Source: Pseudomonas sp. 14P_8.1_Bac3 (lineage in GTDB: Bacteria > Pseudomonadota > Gammaproteobacteria > Pseudomonadales > Pseudomonadaceae). Taken from it: a stretch of DNA of 64,000 bases. This document shows positions 26,574-35,226 of this stretch, piece after piece. A program made the position numbers and the translations under genes. The stretch spans positions 155,156-219,155 of the forward strand of contig NZ_JANLOD010000069.1 of assembly GCF_025466085.1 (NCBI RefSeq). The letters run 5' to 3'. The notes below the pieces were generated by a model. That model saw only the letters and a program-made list of their open reading frames with translations. It was not told the DNA's origin and ran no database searches. How positions within the stretch are numbered: the first letter of the stretch is position 1; the number at the start of each line of letters is the position of its first letter.

Positions 26574-27167
26574 TTATCCGATGTTCGACAGTTTCAGCAG
26601 GTGACGCAGGTCGTTGAGCAGGTCCTTACCCTTCACGGTCGGGTCGTAGCGCAGCACCAGATTGCCGTGCGGATCGATGATCCACAGCTGCGGCACGGCT
26701 TTGTCACCGGTCGTCTTGCTGAACGTAGTCAGGTCCATGGGGTAGCGTTGCAGCTGCGGGTATTCACGGCTCAGCTTGGCCTCGTAGTCGGCGCTCAATG
26801 GCTGCGCAGCGGCCAGTGCATGGCTGGCGCGTGACGCATCGCGGCCGAGGCCGATCTGGATTTGTCGCGCCAGGTACACCAACTGCTGGCAGTCCACCGA
26901 GCACTCCTTCGGCGCCGTCACCAGCATCTGCCAGCGCTCCTCCTGCGCCTGAACGCCGAGGTCGGCGCGGGTCTGGCCGTTGCCGATCAGTTCGCCGTGA
27001 TAGCTGCGCCCCTCCGGCACCCAGAACTGCAATTTGTACATGCCGGTGGCGAGGATCATCGGACCGATCACCCCCAGCAGGATCAGCAACAGCTGCAAGC
27101 GGCCCTTGCGCCGGTTCGCCGGCGTTTTCGCCTCAGACATGCTGGGTGGATTCATGGCCGCTCCCAT
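26574..27167 (-). CDS. Membrane-anchored conserved protein of the cox cluster (PA0111-like)
   Basis: The 197-residue protein has one N-terminal membrane helix (RLQLLLILLGVIGPMILATG) and an external domain containing KECSVDCQQLVYLARQIQIGLG and a C-terminal VPQLWIIDPHGNLVLRY. The tail is reminiscent of a thioredoxin/SCO-like fold, with a CxxxC pair. It probably assists oxidase assembly, inferred from context. The ATG at 27167 follows AAGGAG and overlaps the SURF1 gene by 35 bases; ATGs at 27155 and 27140 would shorten the overlap. Confidence 0.75.
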   Translation of the reverse strand: MGAAMNPPSMSEAKTPANRRKGRLQLLLILLGVIGPMILATGMYKLQFWVPEGRSYHGELIGNGQTRADLGVQAQEERWQMLVTAPKECSVDCQQLVYLARQIQIGLGRDASRASHALAAAQPLSADYEAKLSREYPQLQRYPMDLTTFSKTTGDKAVPQLWIIDPHGNLVLRYDPTVKGKDLLNDLRHLLKLSNIG

Positions 27168-27873
27168 GGTGTTTCTCCTTTGCGTTGTGCCAGCCGAGGT
27201 AAATGAAAAGGCCAAGCAGGGCGATCGCCATGGCGAACCACTGCACGGCATAAGCGATATGTTTTTCCGGGCCCATGGCGACCACCGGCCAATCGGCCTG
27301 GTAGGACGCGGGGCCGCTTTCTGCGCGTAATTCGTAGGCGAAGCCCTCACGGTCCAGCGCCGTCCAGAGCTTCGCCGGCTCGACCGCGGTGATTAACTCA
27401 GGCCAGGTGGTGGCGTTCGGGTCGGCGTGCAGCTGGAAGGTCGCGCCAGGCGACACGTAGACCCAGGCATCCAGGCTCAACGCCTGGGTCGGTGTGCTGA
27501 ATTGCGGCGGTGTACGCCGGTCCGGCCACGGCAGCCAGCCGCGATTGACCAGCAGCCACAGGCCGGTGGCCTGATCCTGAAAAGGTTGCAACAACTCGAC
27601 GCCCACCTTGCCGTCACGCTGACGGTTATCCAGCAGCAGGCTGTGGACGGCATCGAACTGGCCATGCAGGCGGACGCGGCGGAACGCTGGGTCTTCGCTG
27701 TGTTGCAACTCGGTGCTGGCCATCGGTTCGGCGACACGGCGCTCGGCATAGGTATGCAGCAGTGCGCTTTTCTCCGCGCCGCGGCTCAGTTGCCAGAAGC
27801 CAAGCGACACCAGCAGCGGCAGCAGGAGCGCGACCACCAGGGTCGGCACGACCCCCGGCTTGAAGCGCTTCAT
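27133..27873 (-). CDS. SURF1-family cytochrome oxidase assembly protein
   Basis: The 246-residue protein has two membrane helices at its ends (VVPTLVVALLLPLLVSLGFWQL and YAVQWFAMAIALLGLFIYL) and the SURF1 signatures GFWQLSRGAEK, LLDNRQRDGKVG, LLVNRGWLP and EKHIAYAVQWF. It helps insert haem A into subunit I. The ATG at 27873 starts just before the first helix; the open frame upstream runs into an oppositely oriented gene and is not used. Confidence 0.92.
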   Translation of the reverse strand: MKRFKPGVVPTLVVALLLPLLVSLGFWQLSRGAEKSALLHTYAERRVAEPMASTELQHSEDPAFRRVRLHGQFDAVHSLLLDNRQRDGKVGVELLQPFQDQATGLWLLVNRGWLPWPDRRTPPQFSTPTQALSLDAWVYVSPGATFQLHADPNATTWPELITAVEPAKLWTALDREGFAYELRAESGPASYQADWPVVAMGPEKHIAYAVQWFAMAIALLGLFIYLGWHNAKEKHHGSGHESTQHV

Positions 27874-27943
27874 GGCGTCGCCAGAAAGTCGGTCATCGCG
27901 ATAGCTATACTCAAGTGCATCGCCTTTCCCCCGGAGCCCCACC

Positions 27944-28147
27944 ATGCTCAAAGCAGCTATCGTCCTGATGCTGATTGCCACGGTTGTCAGCCTGTTCAGC
28001 GGCCTGTTTTTTCTGGTCAAGGACGACAGCAGCTCGAACCGCCTCGTCATTGCCTTGAGTGTTCGTGTGGCCCTGGCCGCCGCGACCGTCGGCTTGATTG
28101 CCTGGGGTTTTTTCAGCGGCCAGTTGGTGTCGCACGTGCCTTGGTAG
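27944..28147 (+). CDS. DUF2909 twin-transmembrane protein
   Basis: This 67-residue protein consists of two hydrophobic helices (about 4-23 and 37-59) joined by a charged loop (KDDSSSNR). It matches the DUF2909 'twin transmembrane protein' found at this spot (PA0109) in Pseudomonas. It is read opposite to all cox genes around it and is divergent from the SURF1 gene. Its conserved place suggests a role with the oxidase, but no function is known. Confidence 0.8.
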   Translation: MLKAAIVLMLIATVVSLFSGLFFLVKDDSSSNRLVIALSVRVALAAATVGLIAWGFFSGQLVSHVPW

Positions 28148-28164
28148 TTCGATACGTCAAACGT

Positions 28165-29052
28165 TCAAAGCACGTAGACGAAAACGAACAGCCCGATCCA
28201 CACCACGTCCACGAAGTGCCAGTACCAACTCGCTGCCTCGAAGCCGAACTGATGGTCGTTGTCGAAGTGCCCGCGCATGATCCGCATCAACATCACGAAC
28301 AGGATGATGGTGCCGATGGTCACGTGGGCGCCGTGGAAGCCGGTCAGCATGAAGAAGGTCGCGCCGTAGATGCCCGAACCCAGGGTCAGGCCCAGTTCGT
28401 GGTAGGCATGCATGTACTCTTCGGCTTGAAAGCCGAGAAATGCGCAACCCAGCAACACGGTGATCGCCAGCCAGATTTTCAGCGCGCCGCGATGGCCCTT
28501 TTTCAAGGCATGGTGGGCGAGGGTCACGGTGACGCTGGAGCTGACCAGTAAAATGGTGTTGAGCAGCGGCAGGCCCCAGGGGCTGATGACCTCCTTGGGC
28601 GGCGGGAACAGTTTCGAGTCAGGGTTGTTCAGCAGCGGCCAGACGAACTCGAAGTTCGGCCAGAGCATATGCGCGATACCTTTCGGGCCTTCACCGCCGA
28701 GTGCCGGACCGGACACGTGACGCACGTAAAACAGTGCACCGAAGAAGGCGATGAAGAACATCACTTCGGAGAAAATGAACCAGCTCATGCCCCAGCGGAA
28801 CGAGCGATCCATCTGCGCGCTGTACAGCCCGGCGCGCCCTTCCTTGACCACGGTGCCGAACCAGCCGAACAGCATGTACGCCAGCAGCAGGCCGCCGACG
28901 AAAAAGATCAGCGGGCCGTGGGATTCAGGGCGCGCGGCTTTCAGGTCGTTGAACCAGGTGGCCAGGCCGAACACGGTGGTGAACATGCCGACCGTGGCGA
29001 TGATCGGCCACTTGCTCTGGGCCGGTACGTAATAGTGCTCATGAGTTGCCAT
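28165..29052 (-). CDS. coxC: Cytochrome c oxidase subunit III
   Basis: The 295-residue protein has seven membrane helices and the subunit III signatures RWGMSWFIFSEVMFFIAFFGALFY, LLLVSSSVTVTLAHHALK, FQAEEYMHAYHELGL and TGFHGAHVTIG. The C-terminal WYWHFVDVVWIGLF is characteristic. It stabilises the proton-pumping core. It lies 25 bases after ctaG. Confidence 0.96.
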   Translation of the reverse strand: MATHEHYYVPAQSKWPIIATVGMFTTVFGLATWFNDLKAARPESHGPLIFFVGGLLLAYMLFGWFGTVVKEGRAGLYSAQMDRSFRWGMSWFIFSEVMFFIAFFGALFYVRHVSGPALGGEGPKGIAHMLWPNFEFVWPLLNNPDSKLFPPPKEVISPWGLPLLNTILLVSSSVTVTLAHHALKKGHRGALKIWLAITVLLGCAFLGFQAEEYMHAYHELGLTLGSGIYGATFFMLTGFHGAHVTIGTIILFVMLMRIMRGHFDNDHQFGFEAASWYWHFVDVVWIGLFVFVYVL

Positions 29053-29077
29053 TTATTGTTCTCCTTATCGGGCACGC

Positions 29078-29629
29078 TCAGCCGCCAGTATTTACAGCCA
29101 CCGGTGGATGTCGGGCGGTGATATCGAACAGCGTGTAGGACAGCGTCAGGTGCTTCACATCCTTGGGCATGTCACGGTCGACGATGAAACGTACCGGCAT
29201 CTCGATCCGTTGACCGGGCTGCAGCACTTGCTGGGTAAAGCAGAAACATTCGGTCTTGTGGAAATACGCCGCGGCGGTGCTCGGCGCGATGCTCGGCACC
29301 GCTTGCGCGCTCATTGGCTTGTCGGTCGGGTTGTGCGCGATGAAGATCATTTCGTTCACCGCTCCCGGGTGAGCCGTCAACTCGTCGCTCTTGGGGTAGA
29401 AGTCCCAGGACATGTCGACGGAATTGGTCGTCAAAAACTGCACGCGAACCTGCCGCGAGGCATCGACGGTTTGCTCGCCCTCATACTGCCCGGCGGTCTT
29501 GCCGTTGATGCCGAACGCCTTGCACATCACGTCGTAGATCGGCACCAGGGCAAACCCGAAGACAAACATCGCCACCACCACCAGCAACAGGCGGGTGACC
29601 AGTTTTTTCATCGAAATCGAGTCAGCCAT
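29078..29629 (-). CDS. ctaG: CtaG/Cox11 copper chaperone
   Basis: The 183-residue protein has one N-terminal membrane helix (about 11-30), the family signature PIYDVMCKAFGING, and the copper motif KTECFCFTQQVLQPG (CFCF). It loads CuB into subunit I. It stands between coxA and coxC in the same orientation, as in other alpha- and gammaproteobacterial oxidase operons. Confidence 0.95.
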   Translation of the reverse strand: MADSISMKKLVTRLLLVVVAMFVFGFALVPIYDVMCKAFGINGKTAGQYEGEQTVDASRQVRVQFLTTNSVDMSWDFYPKSDELTAHPGAVNEMIFIAHNPTDKPMSAQAVPSIAPSTAAAYFHKTECFCFTQQVLQPGQRIEMPVRFIVDRDMPKDVKHLTLSYTLFDITARHPPVAVNTGG

Positions 29630-29668
29630 GGCAGCTCCTCTCTACACCACCCTCTGTAGGAGCGGTGT

Positions 29669-31258
29669 TCATTTCACTTCCGGTGGCGTAGTGAACGTGT
29701 GATACGGCGCCGGTGACGGAATGCTCCACTCCAGGCCTTCCGCGCCATCCCACGGTTTGGCCGGTGCTGGCGGGCCGCCGCGAATGGTCTTGATCACGAT
29801 GAACAGGAAGAACAGCTGCGTGGTGCCGAACATGAACGCGCCAATCGACGACACCATGTTGAAGTCGGCAAATTGCAGGTTGTAGTCCGGAATCCGCCGC
29901 GGCATGCCGGCCAGGCCCACGAAGTGCATCGGGAAGAACGCCATGTTCATGCCAATGAACGAGAGCCAGAAGTGCAGCTTGCCGAGGGTTTCGTCGTACA
30001 TGTGGCCGGTCCATTTCGGCATCCAGTAGTAGGCCGAGGCGAAGATCCCGAAGATCGCCCCTGGCACCAGCACGTAGTGGAAATGCGCGACCACGAAGTA
30101 GGTGTCCTGGTACTGGAAGTCCGCCGGCGCGATGGCCAGCATCAGCCCGGAGAAGCCGCCGATGGAGAACAGGATCACGAACGCCACCGCGAACAGCATC
30201 GGCGTCTCGAAGGTCAGCGAGCCTTGCCACATGGTGCTGGCCCAGTTGAACACCTTCACCCCGGTCGGCACGGCGATCAGCAGCGTGGCGTACATGAAGA
30301 ACAACTCGCCTACCAGCGGAATGCCGACCACGAACATGTGGTGCGCCCAGACGATGAAAGAAAGGAACGCGATGCTCGCCGTGGCGTAGACCATCGAGGT
30401 GTAGCCGAACAACGGCTTGCGCGAGAACGTCGGAATGATCGAGCTGACGGCACCGAAGGCCGGCAGGATCATGATGTACACCTCGGGGTGACCGAAGAAC
30501 CAGAACACATGCTGGAACAACACCGGATCACCGCCACCCGCCGCACTGAAGAAGCTGGTGCCGAAGTGGATGTCCATCAGCATCATCGTCACGCACCCGG
30601 CCAGTACCGGCATCACTGCGATCAGCAGGAACGCGGTGATCAGCCAGGTCCAGACGAACAGCGGCATTTTCATCAACGTCATGCCGGGGGCGCGCAGGTT
30701 GAGGATGGTGGCGATCACGTTGATCGCGCCCATGATCGAACTGATCCCCATCAGGTGGATGGCGAAGATGAAGAACGTCACGCTTTCCGGCGCGTAGGTG
30801 GTCGACAGCGGGGCGTAGAACGTCCAGCCGAAGTTCGGTCCGCCCCCAGGGGTGAACAGGGTCGACACCAGCAGGATGAACGCCGCCGGCAGGAGCCAGA
30901 AGCTGAAGTTGTTCATCCGTGGCAGGGCCATGTCAGGCGCGCCGATCATCAACGGGATCATCCAGTTGGCGAGGCCGACGAACGCTGGCATCACCGCACC
31001 GAACACCATCACCAGGCCGTGCATGGTGGTCATTTGGTTGAAAAACGCCGGTTCGACGATTTGCAGTCCCGGCTGGAACAGCTCGGCGCGAATGACCATC
31101 GCAAACGAACCGCCGAGCAGGAACATGGAAAAGGCGAACCACAGGTACAGGGTGCCGATGTCCTTGTGGTTGGTGGTCAGCACCCAGCGCATCAGGCCCT
31201 TGGCGGGGCCGTGGGCGTGATCGGTGGCATGACCATGGTCATCGATGACGGCGCTCAT
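29669..31258 (-). CDS. coxA: Cytochrome c oxidase subunit I
   Basis: The 529-residue haem-copper oxidase catalytic subunit has twelve membrane helices. MTTMHGLVMVFG holds a haem a ligand. WFFGHPEVYIMILPAFG holds the CuB His and the cross-linked His-Glu-Val-Tyr set, followed by WAHHMFVVG and VVAHFHYVLVPGA. FGHPEVY and the N-terminal D-channel region are of the A-type. It reduces oxygen to water with proton pumping. Confidence 0.97.
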   Translation of the reverse strand: MSAVIDDHGHATDHAHGPAKGLMRWVLTTNHKDIGTLYLWFAFSMFLLGGSFAMVIRAELFQPGLQIVEPAFFNQMTTMHGLVMVFGAVMPAFVGLANWMIPLMIGAPDMALPRMNNFSFWLLPAAFILLVSTLFTPGGGPNFGWTFYAPLSTTYAPESVTFFIFAIHLMGISSIMGAINVIATILNLRAPGMTLMKMPLFVWTWLITAFLLIAVMPVLAGCVTMMLMDIHFGTSFFSAAGGGDPVLFQHVFWFFGHPEVYIMILPAFGAVSSIIPTFSRKPLFGYTSMVYATASIAFLSFIVWAHHMFVVGIPLVGELFFMYATLLIAVPTGVKVFNWASTMWQGSLTFETPMLFAVAFVILFSIGGFSGLMLAIAPADFQYQDTYFVVAHFHYVLVPGAIFGIFASAYYWMPKWTGHMYDETLGKLHFWLSFIGMNMAFFPMHFVGLAGMPRRIPDYNLQFADFNMVSSIGAFMFGTTQLFFLFIVIKTIRGGPPAPAKPWDGAEGLEWSIPSPAPYHTFTTPPEVK

Positions 31259-31340
31259 GGCGTGTCTCCTGCAAACAGATGGGCTGGGCAGGCCGGGGCG
31301 CGCTGCCCCGACCGGTTCCTTACATGCGCAATAGACCGGG

Positions 31341-32468
31341 TCATTTGCTTTCCGCCTGTTTCAGCTCCAGCACTTCTTTAGGCGTGACCATGTCGCCTTT
31401 GTTGTTGCCCCAGGCGTTACGTTCGTAGGTCACGACCGCTGCGATATCGACTTCCGAAAGCTGCTTGCCGAATGCCGCCATGGCGGTGCCGGGCTTGCCG
31501 TGGAAGACGAGGCTCAGGTGACCTTCCTTCGGTCCGGTAGCGATTTTCGAGCCTTTGAGCGCCGGGAACATGGGCGGCAGGCCCTGGCCTTCGGCCTGGT
31601 GACACGCCACGCAGGTGGTGTGATAGATCTTGTCGCCGCGTTCCTTGAGTTCGTCGAGGGTCCATTCCTTGCTGGTCAGCTCCTTGAGCTGCATGGCCTC
31701 GGCTTTACGTTCGCCCAGCCATTTGTCGTAATCGGCCTTTTCCTTGACCTCGACCACGATCGGCATGAAACCGTGGTCCTTGCCGCACAATTCGGCGCAC
31801 TGACCGCGATAGATGCCGGGCTTGTCGATACGGGTCCAGGCTTCATTGACGAAACCGGGGATCGCATCACGCTTGACCGCGAAGGCCGGCACCCACCAGG
31901 AGTGGATCACGTCGGCGGAGGTCACGAGGAAGCGCACCTTGGCGCCAATCGGCAGCACCAGCGGCTTGTCGACCTCCAGCAGGTAGTGCTCGCCTTTGGC
32001 TTCCTTGTTGTGGATCTGGTCGGCGGGCGTGGCCAGGTTGCTGAAGAACTCGACGTCCTGGCCCAGGTACTTGTAGTGCCATTTCCACTGGTAGCCCGTG
32101 ACCTGGATATCGATATCCGGCTCACTGGCGTCGTACATCTTGATCAGGGTCGCCGTCGCAGGAACCGCCATGGCCACCAGGATCAGGAAGGGCACGATGG
32201 TCCAGAGGATTTCGACGGTGGTGCTTTCATGAAATTTTGCAGCCACCTGCCCGGTCGAGCGGCGGTGGAGGATCATCGACCAGAACATGGCGCCGAAGAC
32301 GATGATGCCGATCACTACACAGATCCAGAAAATGGTCATGTGCAGGTCGAATACTGCGTGACTGATTTCAGTCGCTCCCGGCGCCATATTCACAGTCCAG
32401 GCGGCTTGCGCCTGACTGAAAATCGACCACAACAGGAGGCCCATCCAGACGTGTGGATGTCGCATCAT
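31341..32468 (-). CDS. coxB: Cytochrome c oxidase subunit II with fused cytochrome c domain
   Basis: The 375-residue protein has a signal peptide, two membrane helices, and a cupredoxin domain with the CuA motif CAELCGKDHGFMPI plus its upstream His in DVIHSWWVP. About 100 residues follow that carry a class I haem site (CVACHQ) and TAMAAFGKQLS with the Met ligand. The fused cytochrome makes this a caa3-type oxidase. It is first in the coxB-coxA-ctaG-coxC order. AAGGGGAACCCGCA precedes the ATG; a second ATG is the next codon. Confidence 0.96.
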   Translation of the reverse strand: MMRHPHVWMGLLLWSIFSQAQAAWTVNMAPGATEISHAVFDLHMTIFWICVVIGIIVFGAMFWSMILHRRSTGQVAAKFHESTTVEILWTIVPFLILVAMAVPATATLIKMYDASEPDIDIQVTGYQWKWHYKYLGQDVEFFSNLATPADQIHNKEAKGEHYLLEVDKPLVLPIGAKVRFLVTSADVIHSWWVPAFAVKRDAIPGFVNEAWTRIDKPGIYRGQCAELCGKDHGFMPIVVEVKEKADYDKWLGERKAEAMQLKELTSKEWTLDELKERGDKIYHTTCVACHQAEGQGLPPMFPALKGSKIATGPKEGHLSLVFHGKPGTAMAAFGKQLSEVDIAAVVTYERNAWGNNKGDMVTPKEVLELKQAESK

Positions 32469-32840
32469 TGCGGGTTCCCCTTATCGTTCTTGTTATCCCG
32501 CCGGCTTTCACCTGCGGCAAGGGAGCGGCTTTTTCAGACTACGAACTTGAATCGCCGGGTCTTGCTGCGTGTGCAGTCGGACGTCATCAGCTAACTCCAT
32601 TTCCAACCCGAGTATAGACAGCGACTGCTACCTCGCAACGTGACGGCGTAAATCATCTGAAACAGGTCGGACTTGCGTTCAAGGTCCCGAATGGAGAAGG
32701 ATGCGGACGAGTGGTGGCAAATCGATATAACTGTGATGTCTCAAGGATGAAATAATTATGACAAATGCGTCTTAGCGTTTTTCATAAGCCAGCTAAGTTA
32801 TGTCTTCCCTATTTCATTGCCTTTGTTTCCTGGAGTTTTC
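32469..32840. other. Divergent upstream region of coxB
   Basis: This 372-base stretch separates coxB from the hypothetical gene at 32841 and must hold both promoters. The half near 32750-32820 is AT-rich. I see no palindrome, terminator or RNA gene that I can support. Confidence 0.5.
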
Positions 32841-33491
32841 ATGAACACCGCCGCATTGCGCGAGCAGATCCAAAAAGCCCAACAACACGAGGCCGAGACC
32901 GGCCTGTTGACGCGTCAGCTGGAAGGTAAATTGCCTCACCTGCATCCGTCGATCCAATTGCCGGAAACGGATGCCAACGGCGTGCTGACGCGTTTTGTCG
33001 CCGCCTACATCGATGAAGTGCCTGACCTGCTGGATGCAGCGAATGAAGTGGCGAGGGAAGCGGGTATCGAGTCGCAGATCAAACCGGTGCTGAAAATCGC
33101 CGAACAGTACTTCCTCCAGCCGCCGGACATCATGACCGGGCACGTCGGGCTCGACAGCCTGCTGGATGAAGCTTACCTGGCGCATCGGTTTGTCGAAGAG
33201 GTCAATGACCTGTACATCAAGCATTTTGGCCAGCCACTGATCCCCTTGGACATGACTGTCGCCAACCTCATTGCCCACCAGCTGATCGGTGAGGCATTTG
33301 CCAACCAACTGGACGAAGTGGTGCACCACGCGGTGGACAGCATGCTCGACGACGAAAGCTTTGCACTGGAGTCGGTGGAAGCCTACCGCGAGAAGCTCAG
33401 CAGCCCGGACACCGGCGCCGCGTGGAAGCGCTGGCCGTGCATGTCGCGCCGTTTGGGCGTGGGCCTGGAGCTGGATCAGCCGGCCGCATAA
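32841..33491 (+). CDS. Conserved hypothetical protein (PA0104-like)
   Basis: The 216-residue soluble protein has no signal peptide or recognised domain. It is mainly helical, with the acidic segments AAYIDEVPDLLDAANEVARE and ANQLDEVVHHAVDSMLDDESF. It occupies the place of PA0104, between coxB and a SulP transporter. TGGAG stands six bases before the ATG. Function is unknown; a diverged REP follows its stop. Confidence 0.7.
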   Translation: MNTAALREQIQKAQQHEAETGLLTRQLEGKLPHLHPSIQLPETDANGVLTRFVAAYIDEVPDLLDAANEVAREAGIESQIKPVLKIAEQYFLQPPDIMTGHVGLDSLLDEAYLAHRFVEEVNDLYIKHFGQPLIPLDMTVANLIAHQLIGEAFANQLDEVVHHAVDSMLDDESFALESVEAYREKLSSPDTGAAWKRWPCMSRRLGVGLELDQPAA

Positions 33492-33501
33492 CGCTATCTC
33501 C

Positions 33502-33599
33502 GTAGGCGCGAGCACGCTCGCGATGGACTTCAGAACGCCGCTGGGTGTCAGGCTCCCCGCGTTATTGTTCGCGCCCATCCCGCGCATGCTCGCTCCTGC
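33502..33599. repeat. Diverged REP pair
   Basis: Arms GTAGGCGCGAGCACGCTCGC and CCATCCCGCGCATGCTCGCTCC flank a spacer that keeps CAGAACGCCGCTGGGTGTC from the copy at 23849. Several arm positions are mismatched, so this copy appears to be decaying. Confidence 0.85.
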
Positions 33600-33610
33600 A
33601 AGGTTGTGTT

Positions 33611-35137
33611 TCAGCCAGCGGTTCCCACACCAGTGGTGGTACGTAACCGCCCCTCCAGCCTGCGTTTCAACCCCCGCGCTTCGATCAACAGGGTCGACCC
33701 CTTCGCCGCATTGGCCCGACCCCATTCCTCCAGCAACTCCAGACACGAATGATCGATATAGCTCAGGTTGTTGAGCGGCACATGCACCGTCGCACCTGGC
33801 GGAATGCTGCCCAGCACCTGGGTCAGCGCCGGCACTTTCAGGAAGGTCGCCGCGCCAATCAGGCGCAACTCCATCTCCCCATCCTTGGGCAGATCGATCA
33901 GGCTGATCTTCAAGCGCGAGGCTTTCCACGCCAGTTTGGCCAGGGTCAAACCGAAGCCGATCAGCACCCCGGTGAGCAGGTCGGTGAAGATGATCGCCAG
34001 CGCGGTCGCCGCGTAGGTAAACATCGGCATCCGGCCGTAGCGACCCAAACCACGGAAGGCTTTGAGGTCGACCAGTTTGAAACCGGTGTACACCAGCACC
34101 CCCGCCAGGCTCGCCACCGGGATGCTTTGCAGCACGCTCGACAGCAGCAACACGAACGCCAGCAGCCACAGGCCATGGAAGATCGTCGACATTCGGGTGG
34201 TCGCGCCGGCCTGAACGTTGGCCGAACTGCGCACGATCACCCCGGTCATCGGCAGTGCGCCGAGCAGACCGCAAAGCATGTTGCCGACGCCTTGCGCCGA
34301 CAGCTCCCGGTCAAAGTCCGAGCGCTGGCCGCTGTGCATGCGGTCCACCGCAGCGGCCGACAGCAGGGTTTCAGCGCTGGCGATGAAGGCCACGGCGAAA
34401 GCGGCGATCAACAAAGTCGGGTCGGCGAGATTGAGCAAGTCCGCCGGTTTGAGCCAGTCGATGGCTTCCGCCAGATTGGCCGGGACCTCGACGCGTTTGA
34501 CCTCCAAAGCGAGCATCAAACTGGCGACCGTTGCCAAACCGACACCGAGCAAGGCGCCGGGAATAAAGCGCAGGGAATGCGGGCGAAATTTTTCCCACAT
34601 CCACATCACCGCAATCGTCGACAGCCCGAGTAATCCGGCCTGCCAGCCTAACGACGGTAGCGCCTGGATCACCGCAGCGGGGAAGGCAGCCAGGTTATCC
34701 AGTCCCGACGGCTTCGGCACCGCGTCGAGCATCACATGCACCTGTGACAGCACGATCAGCACGCCAATCCCGGCGAGCATCCCGTACACCACCGCGGGCG
34801 CCGTGACCCGAAACCAGCAGCCCAGCTTCAAGCGTCCGGCCACCAATTGCAGAAAACCAGCGAGCAGCAGGATCGGCCCGAGCATGGCGATGCCGTGCTG
34901 GCGCACCAGTTCGAACACCAGAACGGCCAGCCCCGCCGCCGGACCGCTGACTTGCAATGGCGAGCCCGCGAGCCAGCCCACGACCAACCCCCCGACGATC
35001 CCGGTGATCAGTCCTTTCGAGGGTGGCAATCCCGAGGCGATGGCGATGCCCATGCACAGGGGCAGGGCGACCAGAAACACAACCACTGAAGCCAGCAGCT
35101 CCCGTGGCAGAACAGCTTTGAGTTGCGCAGCACGCAT
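33611..35137 (-). CDS. SulP family anion transporter (probable bicarbonate/sulfate)
   Basis: The 508-residue SLC26/SulP transporter has about 12 membrane segments, beginning FLVALPLCMGIAIASGLPP. The GLLGALPMTGVIVRSSANVQAG region is conserved in the family, and a C-terminal STAS domain follows (LNNLSYIDHSCLELL). The start at 35137 follows GGGAG and gives the usual N-terminus. It is 89 bases downstream of a beta-carbonic anhydrase gene, which favours bicarbonate as substrate, though this is inferred. Confidence 0.9.
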   Translation of the reverse strand: MRAAQLKAVLPRELLASVVVFLVALPLCMGIAIASGLPPSKGLITGIVGGLVVGWLAGSPLQVSGPAAGLAVLVFELVRQHGIAMLGPILLLAGFLQLVAGRLKLGCWFRVTAPAVVYGMLAGIGVLIVLSQVHVMLDAVPKPSGLDNLAAFPAAVIQALPSLGWQAGLLGLSTIAVMWMWEKFRPHSLRFIPGALLGVGLATVASLMLALEVKRVEVPANLAEAIDWLKPADLLNLADPTLLIAAFAVAFIASAETLLSAAAVDRMHSGQRSDFDRELSAQGVGNMLCGLLGALPMTGVIVRSSANVQAGATTRMSTIFHGLWLLAFVLLLSSVLQSIPVASLAGVLVYTGFKLVDLKAFRGLGRYGRMPMFTYAATALAIIFTDLLTGVLIGFGLTLAKLAWKASRLKISLIDLPKDGEMELRLIGAATFLKVPALTQVLGSIPPGATVHVPLNNLSYIDHSCLELLEEWGRANAAKGSTLLIEARGLKRRLEGRLRTTTGVGTAG

Positions 35138-35226
35138 GGTGATTCTCCCGAAGTTTTCTTCAGGCATGGCAAAGCCGGGCTGCTCGATCAGCAGCCACGG
35201 CCAAACCACACTGGATTTAGGAGGGG

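Noticed and set aside
29622..29668. A tiny open frame between coxA and ctaG
   Set aside because: Its sixteen codons (MNTAPTEGG...) lack a ribosome-binding site and lie over the ctaG leader.
29654..29670. A REP-like TGTAGGAGCGG stretch upstream of ctaG
   Set aside because: Only one short arm is present with no inverse, so it cannot be called a REP.
32814..34274. A 486-codon minus-strand frame spanning the PA0104-like gene, a REP and part of sulP
   Set aside because: It crosses an intergenic repeat and is antisense to one gene and out of frame with the other.
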